A stretch of DNA of 64,000 bases from Acidimicrobiaceae bacterium (GTDB taxonomy: Bacteria; Actinomycetota; Acidimicrobiia; Acidimicrobiales; RAAP-2), in assembly GCA_027314705.1 (NCBI GenBank), contig DAHVAJ010000061.1, positions 1 through 64,000 on the forward strand, given 5' to 3'. Shown here piece by piece: positions 15,714 to 24,463 of the stretch (within the stretch, counting starts at the first letter, position 1; each line of letters starts with the position of its first letter). The notes beneath the pieces were generated by a model that saw only the letters and a list, made by a program, of their open reading frames with translations, did not search any database and was not told the DNA's origin. The translations under genes were made by a program, and so were the position numbers.

Positions 15714-17744
15714 TCAGCCGGTCCGGCCGCGCCGACGGACCGCCGTCTTGTGGTTGAGGAAGTCGACGAGCACGTAGTCGCCGAGGTCGCCGGGCGAGGT
15801 GGCGAAGGTGCGGCCGCGGTTGATCCGGGCCAGCTGTTCGACGAAGCCCCACAGACCCCGGTCGGGGTCGAGCAGGAAGGTGTTGATGGTGATGCCGGCC
15901 TTGGTGCACCGCAGCACCTCGGCCAACGTGACCTCGAGCGTCTCGGGCACCGGCGGGTAGTTGAAGAAGACGTCGTGGCCGATGCCGCGGTCGTAGGGGA
16001 CCAGGTGGGCGGTGGGCTCGCCATCGGTGACGAGGATGATCTGCCTGGTGCCCTGCTGGTGGGCGAGCAGCTTGCGGGCGAGGATGAGGCCGTGCTGGAG
16101 GTTGGTGCCGTAGACGTAGTCCCAACTCACCGTGGGCAGGTCCTCGGGCTCGATCTCGCGGGCCACTTCCGAGAAGCCGACCAGGCCGAGGTAGTCGCGC
16201 GGGAATCGTGAGGAGATGAGCGTGTGCAGGGCCATGGCCATCTTCTTGGCCGGCACGAAGTTGTCGCGCATCGGCATCGAGAGCGAGAGGTCGAGGAGCA
16301 GTACCGTGGCCGAACGGGTGAGGGCCTCCGTCTCGATGACCTCGAAGTCGTCGGGGTGCAGGTGGACGGGTACCCCGCTGCCCGCCCGCCGCACGGCGTT
16401 GTGCACGGTGCGCGACAGGTCGAGGTTGAACGGATCGCCGAACTCGTAGGCCTTGGTCGTCTCCTCGCGGTCGTGGCCGGTGCCGGTCCAGGTCGAGGCG
16501 TGGTTGCCCACCCGGTCCTTGGTCAACTGCGAGAAGAGGTCCGAGAGCGCCTGCTGGCCGATGCGCCGGATCCCCTTGGGCGTGAGCTCGTAGCGTCCCT
16601 CTCGTTGGTCGATGAGGCCGGCGTCCTCCAGCTGCCTGGCCAGGCGGGCGAGGCGGTCGAGGGAGTCGGCGGCGTCCTCGCCGAGGTGACGCCGGACCTT
16701 GTCGAGGTCGACCTCGGACAGGGCGGCCGGCGACGAGGCCGAACGCAGGAACTCCTCGAGCTCGTCGAGGTCGCGGAGACGGGCGGCGGCGTCGGTGGCC
16801 TCGCCCATGCCCATCGGGTCGGCGCCCCGGAAGCGGAAGCGCTGCTCCCAGCCGGCGTCGGGGAACGCCCCCTGCAGGTTGCCGGCCAGGCGGTCGACCT
16901 GCCACCGCAGGTCGAGGTCCTCGAGGAGCGACTCGGCCAGCCCTTGGAGCTGGGCCCGCTGCTCGGGGGACATCGAGTTCCACATGGCCTGGGCCGCGGC
17001 CATGCGGGCGGCGAGTTGCTCGAGGAGCTCGTCGAGGTCGCGGGGGTTGCCCGGGAACAGGTCACCGAACTGCTCCATGAACGACTCGAAGCTGGGATCG
17101 ATCGGCTCGCCGGCCTGCCGCTGCTCGATCATGCGGTTGAGGGAGTCGAACGCCTGGCGCATGTGCTCGAGGCTGGCCGGGTCGGGATTGGCCAGGGCCT
17201 CGGACATCTCGTCGAAGTAGGTCCTGGCCACCTCGTCGCGCAGGCGCTCCATCAGCTCCTCGAAGTGCTGGCGGGCCTCGGAGGACACGAACTCGTAGTG
17301 CTGGAGCCCGCGCACCTGCCCGGCGAGGTCGTTGGGCAGCAGGTCGAGCTGCATCCGCCGCTCGGCCGCCACCTGGTCGGTCACCTCCTGACGCCGCTGG
17401 TCGCCCGAGTCACGGGCACCGGCCTCGAGCTGCTCGAGGCCGAGGCGCTCCTCGGCCAGGACCTCCTGGAGCCCCTCGGCGATCTCGCGGTAGGCGCCAC
17501 CGAGGTCTCCGCGCTCGAGCTGCTCCTCCCGCTCGATCCGGAGCCGGTCGAGGAGCTCGCGCAGGCCCTGGACCTGGCGGCCGTCCGGGGTCTGCCAGCC
17601 GCGGTTGAGCATCCGCTGGAGCGCCTCGTGGAGGTCGCCGTTGGCCAGGAGGTCGTCGGTGAGCTCGGCCAGGACGGCGTCGGCGTCGTCGACCAGCGAC
17701 TCCTGGGTGCCGTCCCAGCGGCGGTAGGCGTACCGCCAGGTCAT
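15714..17744 (-). CDS. VWA-domain protein paired with a MoxR-type ATPase
   Basis: The protein has 676 residues. A long Glu/Leu/Arg-rich helical N-terminal region (about 1-460) is followed by a von Willebrand factor A domain. The metal-ion-dependent adhesion site is visible as D485-L-S-L-S489, with LVTDGEPTA later. No signal peptide or membrane helix is seen, so it is probably cytoplasmic. Its start overlaps the stop of the upstream MoxR/magnesium-chelatase-like ATPase by 4 nt (ATGA). Such ATPase-VWA pairs act as chaperone-like machines that mature or insert cofactors into target complexes; the target here is unknown. Confidence 0.88.
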   Translation of the reverse strand: MTWRYAYRRWDGTQESLVDDADAVLAELTDDLLANGDLHEALQRMLNRGWQTPDGRQVQGLRELLDRLRIEREEQLERGDLGGAYREIAEGLQEVLAEERLGLEQLEAGARDSGDQRRQEVTDQVAAERRMQLDLLPNDLAGQVRGLQHYEFVSSEARQHFEELMERLRDEVARTYFDEMSEALANPDPASLEHMRQAFDSLNRMIEQRQAGEPIDPSFESFMEQFGDLFPGNPRDLDELLEQLAARMAAAQAMWNSMSPEQRAQLQGLAESLLEDLDLRWQVDRLAGNLQGAFPDAGWEQRFRFRGADPMGMGEATDAAARLRDLDELEEFLRSASSPAALSEVDLDKVRRHLGEDAADSLDRLARLARQLEDAGLIDQREGRYELTPKGIRRIGQQALSDLFSQLTKDRVGNHASTWTGTGHDREETTKAYEFGDPFNLDLSRTVHNAVRRAGSGVPVHLHPDDFEVIETEALTRSATVLLLDLSLSMPMRDNFVPAKKMAMALHTLISSRFPRDYLGLVGFSEVAREIEPEDLPTVSWDYVYGTNLQHGLILARKLLAHQQGTRQIILVTDGEPTAHLVPYDRGIGHDVFFNYPPVPETLEVTLAEVLRCTKAGITINTFLLDPDRGLWGFVEQLARINRGRTFATSPGDLGDYVLVDFLNHKTAVRRRGRTG

Positions 17745-19237
17745 CCGCGCCCCCGGTAGGTGGCCCGCCCGCCGGCCGCCTCCTTGTTGAGCCGTTTGGT
17801 CAGGTGGAGGCCCTCCAGCAGGAACTCGACGGCGCTCGCCACGAGGGCCGGGTCCTCCGAACCGCCGGTGAGGTAGAGGACGGTGGGCGAGAGGACGGGC
17901 AGGGTGGCGAGCGTCTCGGCGTAGGCGACCGCGGGCAGGTCGTCGCCGGCGTGGACCACTGTGTCCTCGCTGAACGCGCTCACCACGGCCTGGGGCTCGG
18001 ACAGGTGCACCCGGCGCCGGAAGACGAGCAGGACGGCGGCGTGCACCAGCTGGGACAGGATGGCCTCGTCGCGCCCCTCCTCCAGCGACTCGATCTCGAC
18101 CTTCCCCTGGGTCGAGGCGACGAGGGCCTCGAGGTCGGAGATACGGGGCACGGCCTCCGTCTCGTGGTTGCGGAGGGCACGACGGGTGGCGTTGGCCGCC
18201 AGCGTCTCGTAGTTGGCGATGGTGAGGCGAACCGAGACACCGGAGCGCTGGTTGAGGTGGGGGCTCTGACGGGCCAGCTGGCTGAGCTCGGCCACGATCT
18301 CGGCCATGAACGACGGCATCTCGACCGACGGCGTGCCCGGGCGGCCGCCGGGGACGGCCCCGCCCCGGCCGGGCAGGTCGACCTCGAGCTCGGCGATACG
18401 GAGCTCGGTGGCCGCGTCGGGCGGATAGTGGGTACGGATCTGGGCGCCGAAGCGGTCCTTCAGGGGGGTGATGATGCGGCCGCGGTTGGTGTAGTCCTCC
18501 GGATTGGCGGTGGCCACCAACATGATGTCGAGCGGCAGGCGGACCCGGTGGCCACGGATCTGCACGTCCCGCTCCTCGAGGACGTTGAGGAGGCCGACCT
18601 GGATGCGCTCGGCGAGGTCGGGCAGCTCGTTGACGGCGAAGATGCCGCGGTTGAGCCGGGGCACGAGGCCGTAGTGGATGGTCAGCTCATCGGAGAGGTA
18701 GCGGCCCTCGGCGACCCGGATGGGGTCGACCTCGCCGATGAGGTCGGCGATGGACGTGTCCGGGGTGGCCAGCTTCTCGCCGTACCGGTCGCTGCGGTGC
18801 ACCCAGGCCACGGGAAGGTCGTCGCCCGCCTCGGCCAGGAGGTCCTTGGCGAAGCGGGAGACCGGGTGGAACGGATCGTCGTTGATCTCGGAGTGGGCGA
18901 CGACGGGCAGCCACTCGTCGAGCAGGCCCACCAGGGAGCGAACGATGCGGGACTTGGCCTGGCCCCGTTCCCCGAGCAGGATGATGTCGTGACCGGCCAG
19001 GACGGCGTTCTCGAGCTGGGGTAGGACGGTGGCCTCGAAGCCGAGCACCCCGGTCACAAGGGGCTCTCCGGCGGCGATGCGGGCCGCGGCGTTGCGTCGG
19101 ACCTCGTCGGCCACCGCCATCGGGGTCCACCCCGCCTGGCGCAGGCCACCGAGCGTGGTGATGTCCGGCGGCGGGGTCAGCCGGGTCGTCAGGTCGAGCG
19201 GCGGGGCGGGGCGGTCGGCGTGCTCGGGCGCGGTCAT
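17741..19237 (-). CDS. MoxR/Mg-chelatase-like AAA+ ATPase
   Basis: The protein has 498 residues. Walker A is G89-E-R-G-Q-A-K-S96, Walker B is in GIFAVNELPDL, and a sensor region lies around VATANPEDYTNRGR. The helical C-terminal part resembles the lid of magnesium-chelatase subunit I. It probably uses ATP to remodel a client together with the VWA protein encoded by the overlapping downstream gene. The ATG is preceded by TAGGCT at 6 nt, so the two-gene transcript is probably leaderless. The sdh operon is divergent, 236 nt away. Confidence 0.9.
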   Translation of the reverse strand: MTAPEHADRPAPPLDLTTRLTPPPDITTLGGLRQAGWTPMAVADEVRRNAAARIAAGEPLVTGVLGFEATVLPQLENAVLAGHDIILLGERGQAKSRIVRSLVGLLDEWLPVVAHSEINDDPFHPVSRFAKDLLAEAGDDLPVAWVHRSDRYGEKLATPDTSIADLIGEVDPIRVAEGRYLSDELTIHYGLVPRLNRGIFAVNELPDLAERIQVGLLNVLEERDVQIRGHRVRLPLDIMLVATANPEDYTNRGRIITPLKDRFGAQIRTHYPPDAATELRIAELEVDLPGRGGAVPGGRPGTPSVEMPSFMAEIVAELSQLARQSPHLNQRSGVSVRLTIANYETLAANATRRALRNHETEAVPRISDLEALVASTQGKVEIESLEEGRDEAILSQLVHAAVLLVFRRRVHLSEPQAVVSAFSEDTVVHAGDDLPAVAYAETLATLPVLSPTVLYLTGGSEDPALVASAVEFLLEGLHLTKRLNKEAAGGRATYRGRG

Positions 19238-19243
19238 GTTGCG

Positions 19244-19249
19244 AGCCTA
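19244..19249 (-). promoter_or_regulatory. -10 box TAGGCT, leaderless start
   Basis: TAGGCT on the minus strand, then CGCAAC (6 nt) and the ATG of the MoxR-type gene. Confidence 0.6.
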
Positions 19250-19434
19250 CGCGTGGGGACCACCCGGCGGGACGGCCCCCCGGCGAGACGGCCCCCTGGC
19301 GGGACGGGTCGGGCAGCGGTTTCGCACCGGGACGCCGGGGATGGAAAGATGATCCACCGTCAGCGACCTCCGCCACGGGCGCGCGCGCCGGGACGGAGCC
19401 CGTCCCGGACGGCGAGCCTCCAGGGGCGGTCGCG

Positions 19435-19440
19435 TAACCT
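19435..19440 (+). promoter_or_regulatory. Candidate -10 box of the sdh operon (TAACCT)
   Basis: TAACCT lies 33 nt before the GTG of the first sdh gene, leaving a leader of about 25 nt with GAGGGAG as ribosome binding site. I see no clear -35 box. Confidence 0.4.
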
Positions 19441-19473
19441 GACCCGGGAAGGCGCCATGAGGGAGAATGCGCA

Positions 19474-20298
19474 GTGACGACGACGCAGGACGCAAGCGTG
19501 ACCCCGGTGGTGCTGGGAGGGGCCCGGGGAGGACCGGACGTCCCGACCCTGCGCACCGACCGCTACTGGGTCCAGCCCCTCGTCACGGTGGCCGTGCTGA
19601 CCAGCTTCGTGGCCTACGCCAGCTGGGCGGCGTTCGTCAACAAGGACTACTACGTCGGGGCGTCGGTGAACCGCGACCTCATCTCGCCGTTCTACTCGCC
19701 GTGCCTCACCGCCAGCTGCGTCCCTGGCAGCCACCCGTCCACCGTCATCACCTGGTGGACGATCTCCCCGGCCCTCCTCATCCTGATCTTCCCGCTGGGC
19801 TTCCGGATGACCTGCTACTACTACCGGAAGGCCTACTACCGGTCGTTCTGGTTGGCCCCGCCGGCGTGCGCAGTGGCCGACGCCCACGGCTCCTACTCGG
19901 GGGAGACGCGCTTCCCGCTCCTCCTCCAGAACGTGCACCGCTACTTCTTCTACTTCGGCCTCGTCTTCAACGTCATCCTGACCGTCGACGCCGTCGTCGC
20001 CTTCCGGCAGCCGGGTCACGGTCTCGGCTTCAGCGTGGGGACGGCGGTCCTCCTCGTCAACGCCACGCTGCTGTGGCTCTACTCGCTCAGTTGTCACGCC
20101 TGTCGTCACCTGTGCGGTGGCGGTGCGAAGCTCTTCTCGCAAGCGCCCATCCGCCACCGGCTGTGGAAGGCGTTCAGCCCGCTCAACGGGAAGCACATGC
20201 TCTTCGCCTGGATGAGCCTCACCTTCGTCGCCTTCACGGACCTCTACGTCCGCCTGGTGGCCAGCGGCACCATCCACGACTACGGCTTCCACTTCTAG
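19474..20298 (+). CDS. sdhC: Succinate dehydrogenase membrane subunit, Sdh1-like, with Cys/His motif
   Basis: The protein has 274 residues with five hydrophobic segments at about 33-55, 90-113, 158-177, 188-207 and 243-264. It directly precedes sdhA and sdhB. It is much longer than classical SdhC or SdhD and resembles the single membrane subunit of mycobacterial Sdh1. At the end of the fourth segment it carries C207-H-A-C210-R-H212, a close group of two Cys and two His. By analogy with Sdh1, reported to hold a membrane-embedded Rieske-type cluster, these residues may bind [2Fe-2S]; this is inference. The GTG start has GAGGGAG upstream. No second membrane subunit is present. Confidence 0.8.
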   Translation: MTTTQDASVTPVVLGGARGGPDVPTLRTDRYWVQPLVTVAVLTSFVAYASWAAFVNKDYYVGASVNRDLISPFYSPCLTASCVPGSHPSTVITWWTISPALLILIFPLGFRMTCYYYRKAYYRSFWLAPPACAVADAHGSYSGETRFPLLLQNVHRYFFYFGLVFNVILTVDAVVAFRQPGHGLGFSVGTAVLLVNATLLWLYSLSCHACRHLCGGGAKLFSQAPIRHRLWKAFSPLNGKHMLFAWMSLTFVAFTDLYVRLVASGTIHDYGFHF

Positions 20299-20311
20299 GA
20301 GCGGCAGACCC

Positions 20312-22153
20312 ATGACCGAGTACGAGACCCACGACTACGACGTTGTCATCATCGGGGCCGGAGGCGCCGGCCTCCGGGCCGCCATCGAGTCCCGGGCCAT
20401 GGGCCTGCGGACGGCCCTCGTCTGCAAGTCCCTGCTGGGCAAGGCCCACACGGTCATGGCCGAGGGTGGCGTGGCGGCGGCCCTGGGCAACGTCTACGCC
20501 GAGGACAACTGGGAGGTCCACTTCCGCGACACCATGCGCGGCGGCAAGATGCTCAACAACTGGCGCATGGCCCAGCTGCACGCCCAGGAGTCGCCGGACC
20601 GGGTGCGCGAGCTCGAGCAGTGGGGTGCCCTCTTCGACCGCACGGCGGACGGCCTCATCCTCCAGCGAGACTTCGGCGGCCACCGCTACGCCCGGCTCGC
20701 CCACGTCGGCGACCGGACCGGCCTCGAGATCATCCGCACCCTCCAGCAGAAGGCGGTGGCCGACGGCATCGACGTCTTCATGGAGTGCAAGGTCCTCCGC
20801 CTCCTCCACGACCCGGACGGCGCCGTCTCCGGCGTGGTCGGCTACTGGCGGCCGACCGGAGCGTTCGTCGTCTTCCAGGCCAAGTCGGTCGTGCTCGCCA
20901 CCGGGGGCGTGGGCAAGAGCTGGATGTACACGTCCAACTCCTGGGAGTCGACCGGGGACGGCCACGCCATGGCCCTGTGGGCCGGGGCCGACCTCATCGA
21001 CATGGAGTGCATCCAGTTCCACCCGACGGGGATGGTGTGGCCCCTGTCGGTGCGGGGTCTCCTCGTCACCGAGGGCGTGCGCGGCGACGGTGGGGTGCTC
21101 CGCAACTCCGAGGGCCAGCGGTTCATGTTCGACTACATCCCGCCGATGTTCGCGACCGAGACAGCGGACTCCGAGGACGAGGCGGACAAGTGGTACGACG
21201 ACCACACCGCGGGGCGCCGCCCGCCGGAGCTCCTTCCCCGAGACGAGGTGGCCCGCTCGATCAACGCCGAAGTGAAGGCCGGCCGGGGCAGCCAGCACGG
21301 CGGCGTCTTCCTCGACATCGCCTCCCGGCGCACCCCCGAGGACATCCGTCGGCGCCTGCCCTCGATGTACCACCAGTTCAAGGAGCTGGCCGGGGTCGAC
21401 ATCACCGCCGAGGCCATGGAGGTGGGCCCGACCTGCCACTACATCATGGGCGGCGTGCGGGTCGACGCCGACTCGGCGGCCACCACCGTCGCCGGGCTCT
21501 TCGCCGCCGGAGAGGTGGCCGGCGGGATGCACGGCTCCAACCGGCTCGGTGGCAACTCCCTCTCCGACCTCATCGTCTTCGGCCGTCGGGCGGGCATCGG
21601 GGCCGGCCAGTTCGCCGCCGGCCGTGCCGGCGCCGTCACGGTGGACCGGGGCCAGGTGGAGGCGGCCATCGACGCGGCCCTCGCCCCCTTCGAGCGTGAG
21701 GCCGGAGAGAACCCCTACGACATCCAGTCCGACCTCCAGGAGACCATGCAGAGCCTGGTCGGGATCATCCGGACCGGTTCGGAGCTCGAGGAGGCCCTCG
21801 GTCGCATCGAGGAGCTCGAGGACCGGGCGACCAACCTGGCCGTGGGCGGTGACCCCCGATACAACCCGGGCTGGAACCTGGCCACCGACCTGCCCTCCAT
21901 GCTCACCGTTTCGCGGTGCACGACGCTCGGTGCCCTCGAGCGCAAGGAGAGCCGGGGCGGGCAGACCCGCAACGACTACCCGCAGCCCGACCCCGAGCTC
22001 GTGAAGGTCAACTTCGTGGAGCGCATCGCCCATCCCGACGCGGCCGCCCCGGGCACGGGCGGGACGCCCTCCGTCCGGAGCATCTCCGTCACCCCCGAGC
22101 CCGTCCCCGTGATGCCCGAGGAGCTCCAGGCCCTGTTCGAGGAGGTCCACTGA
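20312..22153 (+). CDS. sdhA: Succinate dehydrogenase/fumarate reductase flavoprotein subunit
   Basis: The protein has 613 residues. The FAD-binding Rossmann motif is VVIIGAGGAGLRAA (residues 11-24). H46 in KAHTVMAEGG is the expected attachment site for covalent FAD. The substrate-site segment FHPTGMVWP and the C-terminal capping region GGVRVDADSAATTVAGLFAAGEVAGG are present. It oxidises succinate to fumarate in the TCA cycle and passes electrons to SdhB. It lies between the membrane subunit and sdhB (13 nt after the former; its stop overlaps the sdhB start by 1 nt), so the three genes form one operon. Confidence 0.96.
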   Translation: MTEYETHDYDVVIIGAGGAGLRAAIESRAMGLRTALVCKSLLGKAHTVMAEGGVAAALGNVYAEDNWEVHFRDTMRGGKMLNNWRMAQLHAQESPDRVRELEQWGALFDRTADGLILQRDFGGHRYARLAHVGDRTGLEIIRTLQQKAVADGIDVFMECKVLRLLHDPDGAVSGVVGYWRPTGAFVVFQAKSVVLATGGVGKSWMYTSNSWESTGDGHAMALWAGADLIDMECIQFHPTGMVWPLSVRGLLVTEGVRGDGGVLRNSEGQRFMFDYIPPMFATETADSEDEADKWYDDHTAGRRPPELLPRDEVARSINAEVKAGRGSQHGGVFLDIASRRTPEDIRRRLPSMYHQFKELAGVDITAEAMEVGPTCHYIMGGVRVDADSAATTVAGLFAAGEVAGGMHGSNRLGGNSLSDLIVFGRRAGIGAGQFAAGRAGAVTVDRGQVEAAIDAALAPFEREAGENPYDIQSDLQETMQSLVGIIRTGSELEEALGRIEELEDRATNLAVGGDPRYNPGWNLATDLPSMLTVSRCTTLGALERKESRGGQTRNDYPQPDPELVKVNFVERIAHPDAAAPGTGGTPSVRSISVTPEPVPVMPEELQALFEEVH

Positions 22154-23121
22154 TGGCAGAGGAAATCGTCCGCGGCACCCAGAGCGGGGAGGTCACCCTG
22201 CGCATCTGGCGCGGTGACCAGGACGGCGGCGCCTTCGAGGAGTACGTGATGCCCGCCCAGGAGGGCGAGGTCGTGCTCGACGTCATCCACCGGGTGCAGG
22301 CCACGTCCGCCCCCGACCTCGCCTGCCGATGGAACTGCAAGGCCGGCAAGTGCGGATCGTGCTCGGCTGAGATCAACGGCAGGCCGTCGCTCATGTGCAT
22401 GACCCGCATGGACACCCTTCCGCCCGGGGAGACGGTGACGGTCGCCCCCATGCGGTCCTTCCCGATCATCCGGGACCTGGTGACCGACGTGTCCTTCAAC
22501 TACGAGATGGCCAAGCGCATCCCCCCTCTCCTCCCGAGGTCGAGGACCGAGGACGAGGAGGCGGCAGGCGGATACCGCATGGCCCAGATGGACGTCGACC
22601 GGAGCCAGGAGTTCCGCAAGTGCATCGAGTGCTACCTGTGCCAGAACGTCTGCCACGTCACCCGCGACCACGAGGAGAACAAGACGGCGTACGCCGGGCC
22701 GCGCTACTTCATCCGGTCGGCCGAGCTCGAGATGCATCCGCTCGACACCAACGACCGGCGCCAGCTCCTCCAGGAGGAGCAGGGTCTCGGCAAGTGCAAC
22801 ATCACCAAGTGCTGCACCGAGGTCTGTCCCGAGCACATCAAGATCACCGACAACGCCATCATCCCGCTGAAGGAGCGGGTGGTCGACGCCAAGTACGACC
22901 CGGTGGCCTGGCTCGGACGCAAGATCCTCAACCGGACCAAGCGGACGGCCGCCGAGGCGGCCGTCTCGGCCCCGGCCCAGGGGCCGGCCGCGGTGCGGCC
23001 ATCGGAGGAGGTCCGCGGCGTCCCCCTGCCCCATCCCCACGACACCGGGGGGGCGGTGGCCGCCGCCGTGGCGGCACCGCCGGCGACGTTCCCCGGGGAC
23101 GACGCCCCGCCCGACGCCTGA
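22153..23121 (+). CDS. sdhB: Succinate dehydrogenase iron-sulfur subunit
   Basis: The protein has 322 residues. The [2Fe-2S] ligands are C62, C67, C70 and C82. The ferredoxin-like half follows with CIECYLCQNVCHV and CNITKCCTEVCPEHIKI for the 4Fe-4S and 3Fe-4S clusters. It relays electrons from SdhA to the membrane subunit. It is about 70 residues longer than usual owing to an Ala/Pro-rich tail after residue 265 (EVRGVPLPHPHDTGGA onward), which is probably disordered. The start codon ATG overlaps the sdhA stop (TGATG). Confidence 0.96.
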   Translation: MAEEIVRGTQSGEVTLRIWRGDQDGGAFEEYVMPAQEGEVVLDVIHRVQATSAPDLACRWNCKAGKCGSCSAEINGRPSLMCMTRMDTLPPGETVTVAPMRSFPIIRDLVTDVSFNYEMAKRIPPLLPRSRTEDEEAAGGYRMAQMDVDRSQEFRKCIECYLCQNVCHVTRDHEENKTAYAGPRYFIRSAELEMHPLDTNDRRQLLQEEQGLGKCNITKCCTEVCPEHIKITDNAIIPLKERVVDAKYDPVAWLGRKILNRTKRTAAEAAVSAPAQGPAAVRPSEEVRGVPLPHPHDTGGAVAAAVAAPPATFPGDDAPPDA

Positions 23122-23143
23122 GCCGGGCGACACGGAGGACGGC

Positions 23144-23566
23144 GTGCCCCGCTTCCTGACCGAGGCGTGGGCCGAGGCCCTCAACGCCGCCCTCGACGGC
23201 GCGTCGCTCCCCCAGCCCGGCCCGGATGCCGGGCTGGCCGCCGCCGACGGGAGCTTCTCCGTCGCCCAGGAGGTCCACGGGGGGCCCGACGGCGACGTGC
23301 GCCTGCTGCTGACGGCCGAGGCGGGCACCGCACGTCTGGCCGTGGCGCCGCTCGACGCAACGCCGGCCACACCAGTCGACGTGACCATCGTCCTGGCCTA
23401 CGAGGTCGCGGTGGCCCTGGCCACCGGCGCACTCACCCCGGCGGAGGCGCTCACCGACGGCCACGTCCGGGTGCGGGGGGACCTCTCGGTCCTGGTGGCC
23501 GGCCAGGCGCTGCTGGTGGCGGCCCGGGCCCTCACCCGGGTCGTCGACGCCGACACCACCTACTGA
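23144..23566 (+). CDS. SCP2-like small protein, tentative
   Basis: The protein has 140 residues with no membrane segment. The middle and end (VDVTIVLAYEVAVALATGALTPAEALTDGHVRVRGDLSVLVAGQAL) resemble the SCP-2 lipid-carrier fold, in which a strand is followed by a helix and a G-x-V/I-x-V-x-G-D segment. A family assignment is tentative. The GTG start has GGAGGA 5 nt upstream. It lies 22 nt after sdhB and may be the last gene of the sdh operon. Confidence 0.6.
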   Translation: MPRFLTEAWAEALNAALDGASLPQPGPDAGLAAADGSFSVAQEVHGGPDGDVRLLLTAEAGTARLAVAPLDATPATPVDVTIVLAYEVAVALATGALTPAEALTDGHVRVRGDLSVLVAGQALLVAARALTRVVDADTTY

Positions 23567-23616
23567 ACGCCGGACCGGTGTAGACAGGGTCCCGACCCCG
23601 CCACTGGAGGCCCGCC

Positions 23617-24021
23617 GTGGAGATCCTGACCAGTCGGACCCTCGTCCACCCGTCCGACCTCGAGCGCTCGCTCGCCTTCTACGGCCAGGGCCTCGGTCTG
23701 GCCGTGGCCCGGGAGTTCGGCGAGGGGTCCGGGCGCGGCGTCGTCTTCTTCGCCGGTGGGGGCACGGTCGAGGTGGTCGGCCACGCCGGACCTCCCCCAG
23801 GCCGTCCCGGCGTGGCCCTCTGGCTCCAGGTCCGCTCCCTGGAGGAGACCGTGGCCGGGCTGACCGCCCGGGGCGTGGCCCTGGCCCGGCCCCCGGTCCT
23901 CGAACCCTGGGGTCTCCTCGAGGCCTGGGTGGACGACCCCGACGGCCTCCGCATCCACCTGGTCGAGGTGCCGGAGGACCATCCACTCCGGCGGGACCTG
24001 CGCCCCCCGCCCGAAGGCTGA
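23617..24021 (+). CDS. VOC-superfamily (glyoxalase-like) protein
   Basis: The protein has 134 residues. A single vicinal-oxygen-chelate domain is visible: a starting strand TSRTLVHPSDLERSLAFYGQGLGL, and the closing AWVDDPDGLRIHLVEVPEDH. Members bind a metal and act on many substrates or on none, as in resistance proteins. The substrate cannot be inferred. GTG start. A second, different VOC gene follows after 27 nt. Confidence 0.85.
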   Translation: MEILTSRTLVHPSDLERSLAFYGQGLGLAVAREFGEGSGRGVVFFAGGGTVEVVGHAGPPPGRPGVALWLQVRSLEETVAGLTARGVALARPPVLEPWGLLEAWVDDPDGLRIHLVEVPEDHPLRRDLRPPPEG

Positions 24022-24035
24022 GGTCCGGGACTCGA

Positions 24036-24041
24036 TAGGCT
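24036..24041 (+). promoter_or_regulatory. -10 box TAGGCT, leaderless start
   Basis: TAGGCT, then 7 nt and the GTG at 24049, without a Shine-Dalgarno. This separates the second VOC gene from the first despite the small gap. Confidence 0.6.
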
Positions 24042-24048
24042 CGCAGAC

Positions 24049-24426
24049 GTGCCGGAGGGGTACCGGGTCGAGGTCCTCGACCACGTGCAGTTGGCCATGC
24101 CGGCCGGTGGGGAGGCGGTGGCGACCGCCTTCTACGAGGGCCTGCTCGGCATCCCGCGGGTGCCCAAGCCGCCCGAGCTCGAGGTCCGGGGCGGCTGCTG
24201 GTTCGAACGGGGTCCGCTCCGGGTCCACCTCGGCGTGGAGGACGGGTTCCGTCCGGCCCGCAAGGCCCACCCCGCCCTGGCGGTCGTCGGCATCGGAGCG
24301 CTGTGCGCCCGGTTGGAGGCCGCCGGTCACGCGCCCCGTCACGTGGTCGAGGTGCCCGGCATGCCCCAGTGGTACGTCGACGACCCCTTCGGCAACCGGA
24401 TCGAGCTGGTGCCCGCCCGGGCGTAG
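24049..24426 (+). CDS. VOC-superfamily (glyoxalase-like) protein
   Basis: The protein has 125 residues. The domain starts with VLDHVQLAMPAGGEAVATAFY and ends with PQWYVDDPFGNRIELVPA, the typical first and last strands of a VOC module with His and Glu metal ligands. It is not closely similar to the neighbouring VOC protein. The substrate is unknown. It is likely expressed from its own leaderless promoter. It converges on the methylase gene 37 nt downstream. Confidence 0.85.
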   Translation: MPEGYRVEVLDHVQLAMPAGGEAVATAFYEGLLGIPRVPKPPELEVRGGCWFERGPLRVHLGVEDGFRPARKAHPALAVVGIGALCARLEAAGHAPRHVVEVPGMPQWYVDDPFGNRIELVPARA

Positions 24427-24463
24427 GGACACCGCACCGGGGCGGCCGGGCCGCGACCGGCCG

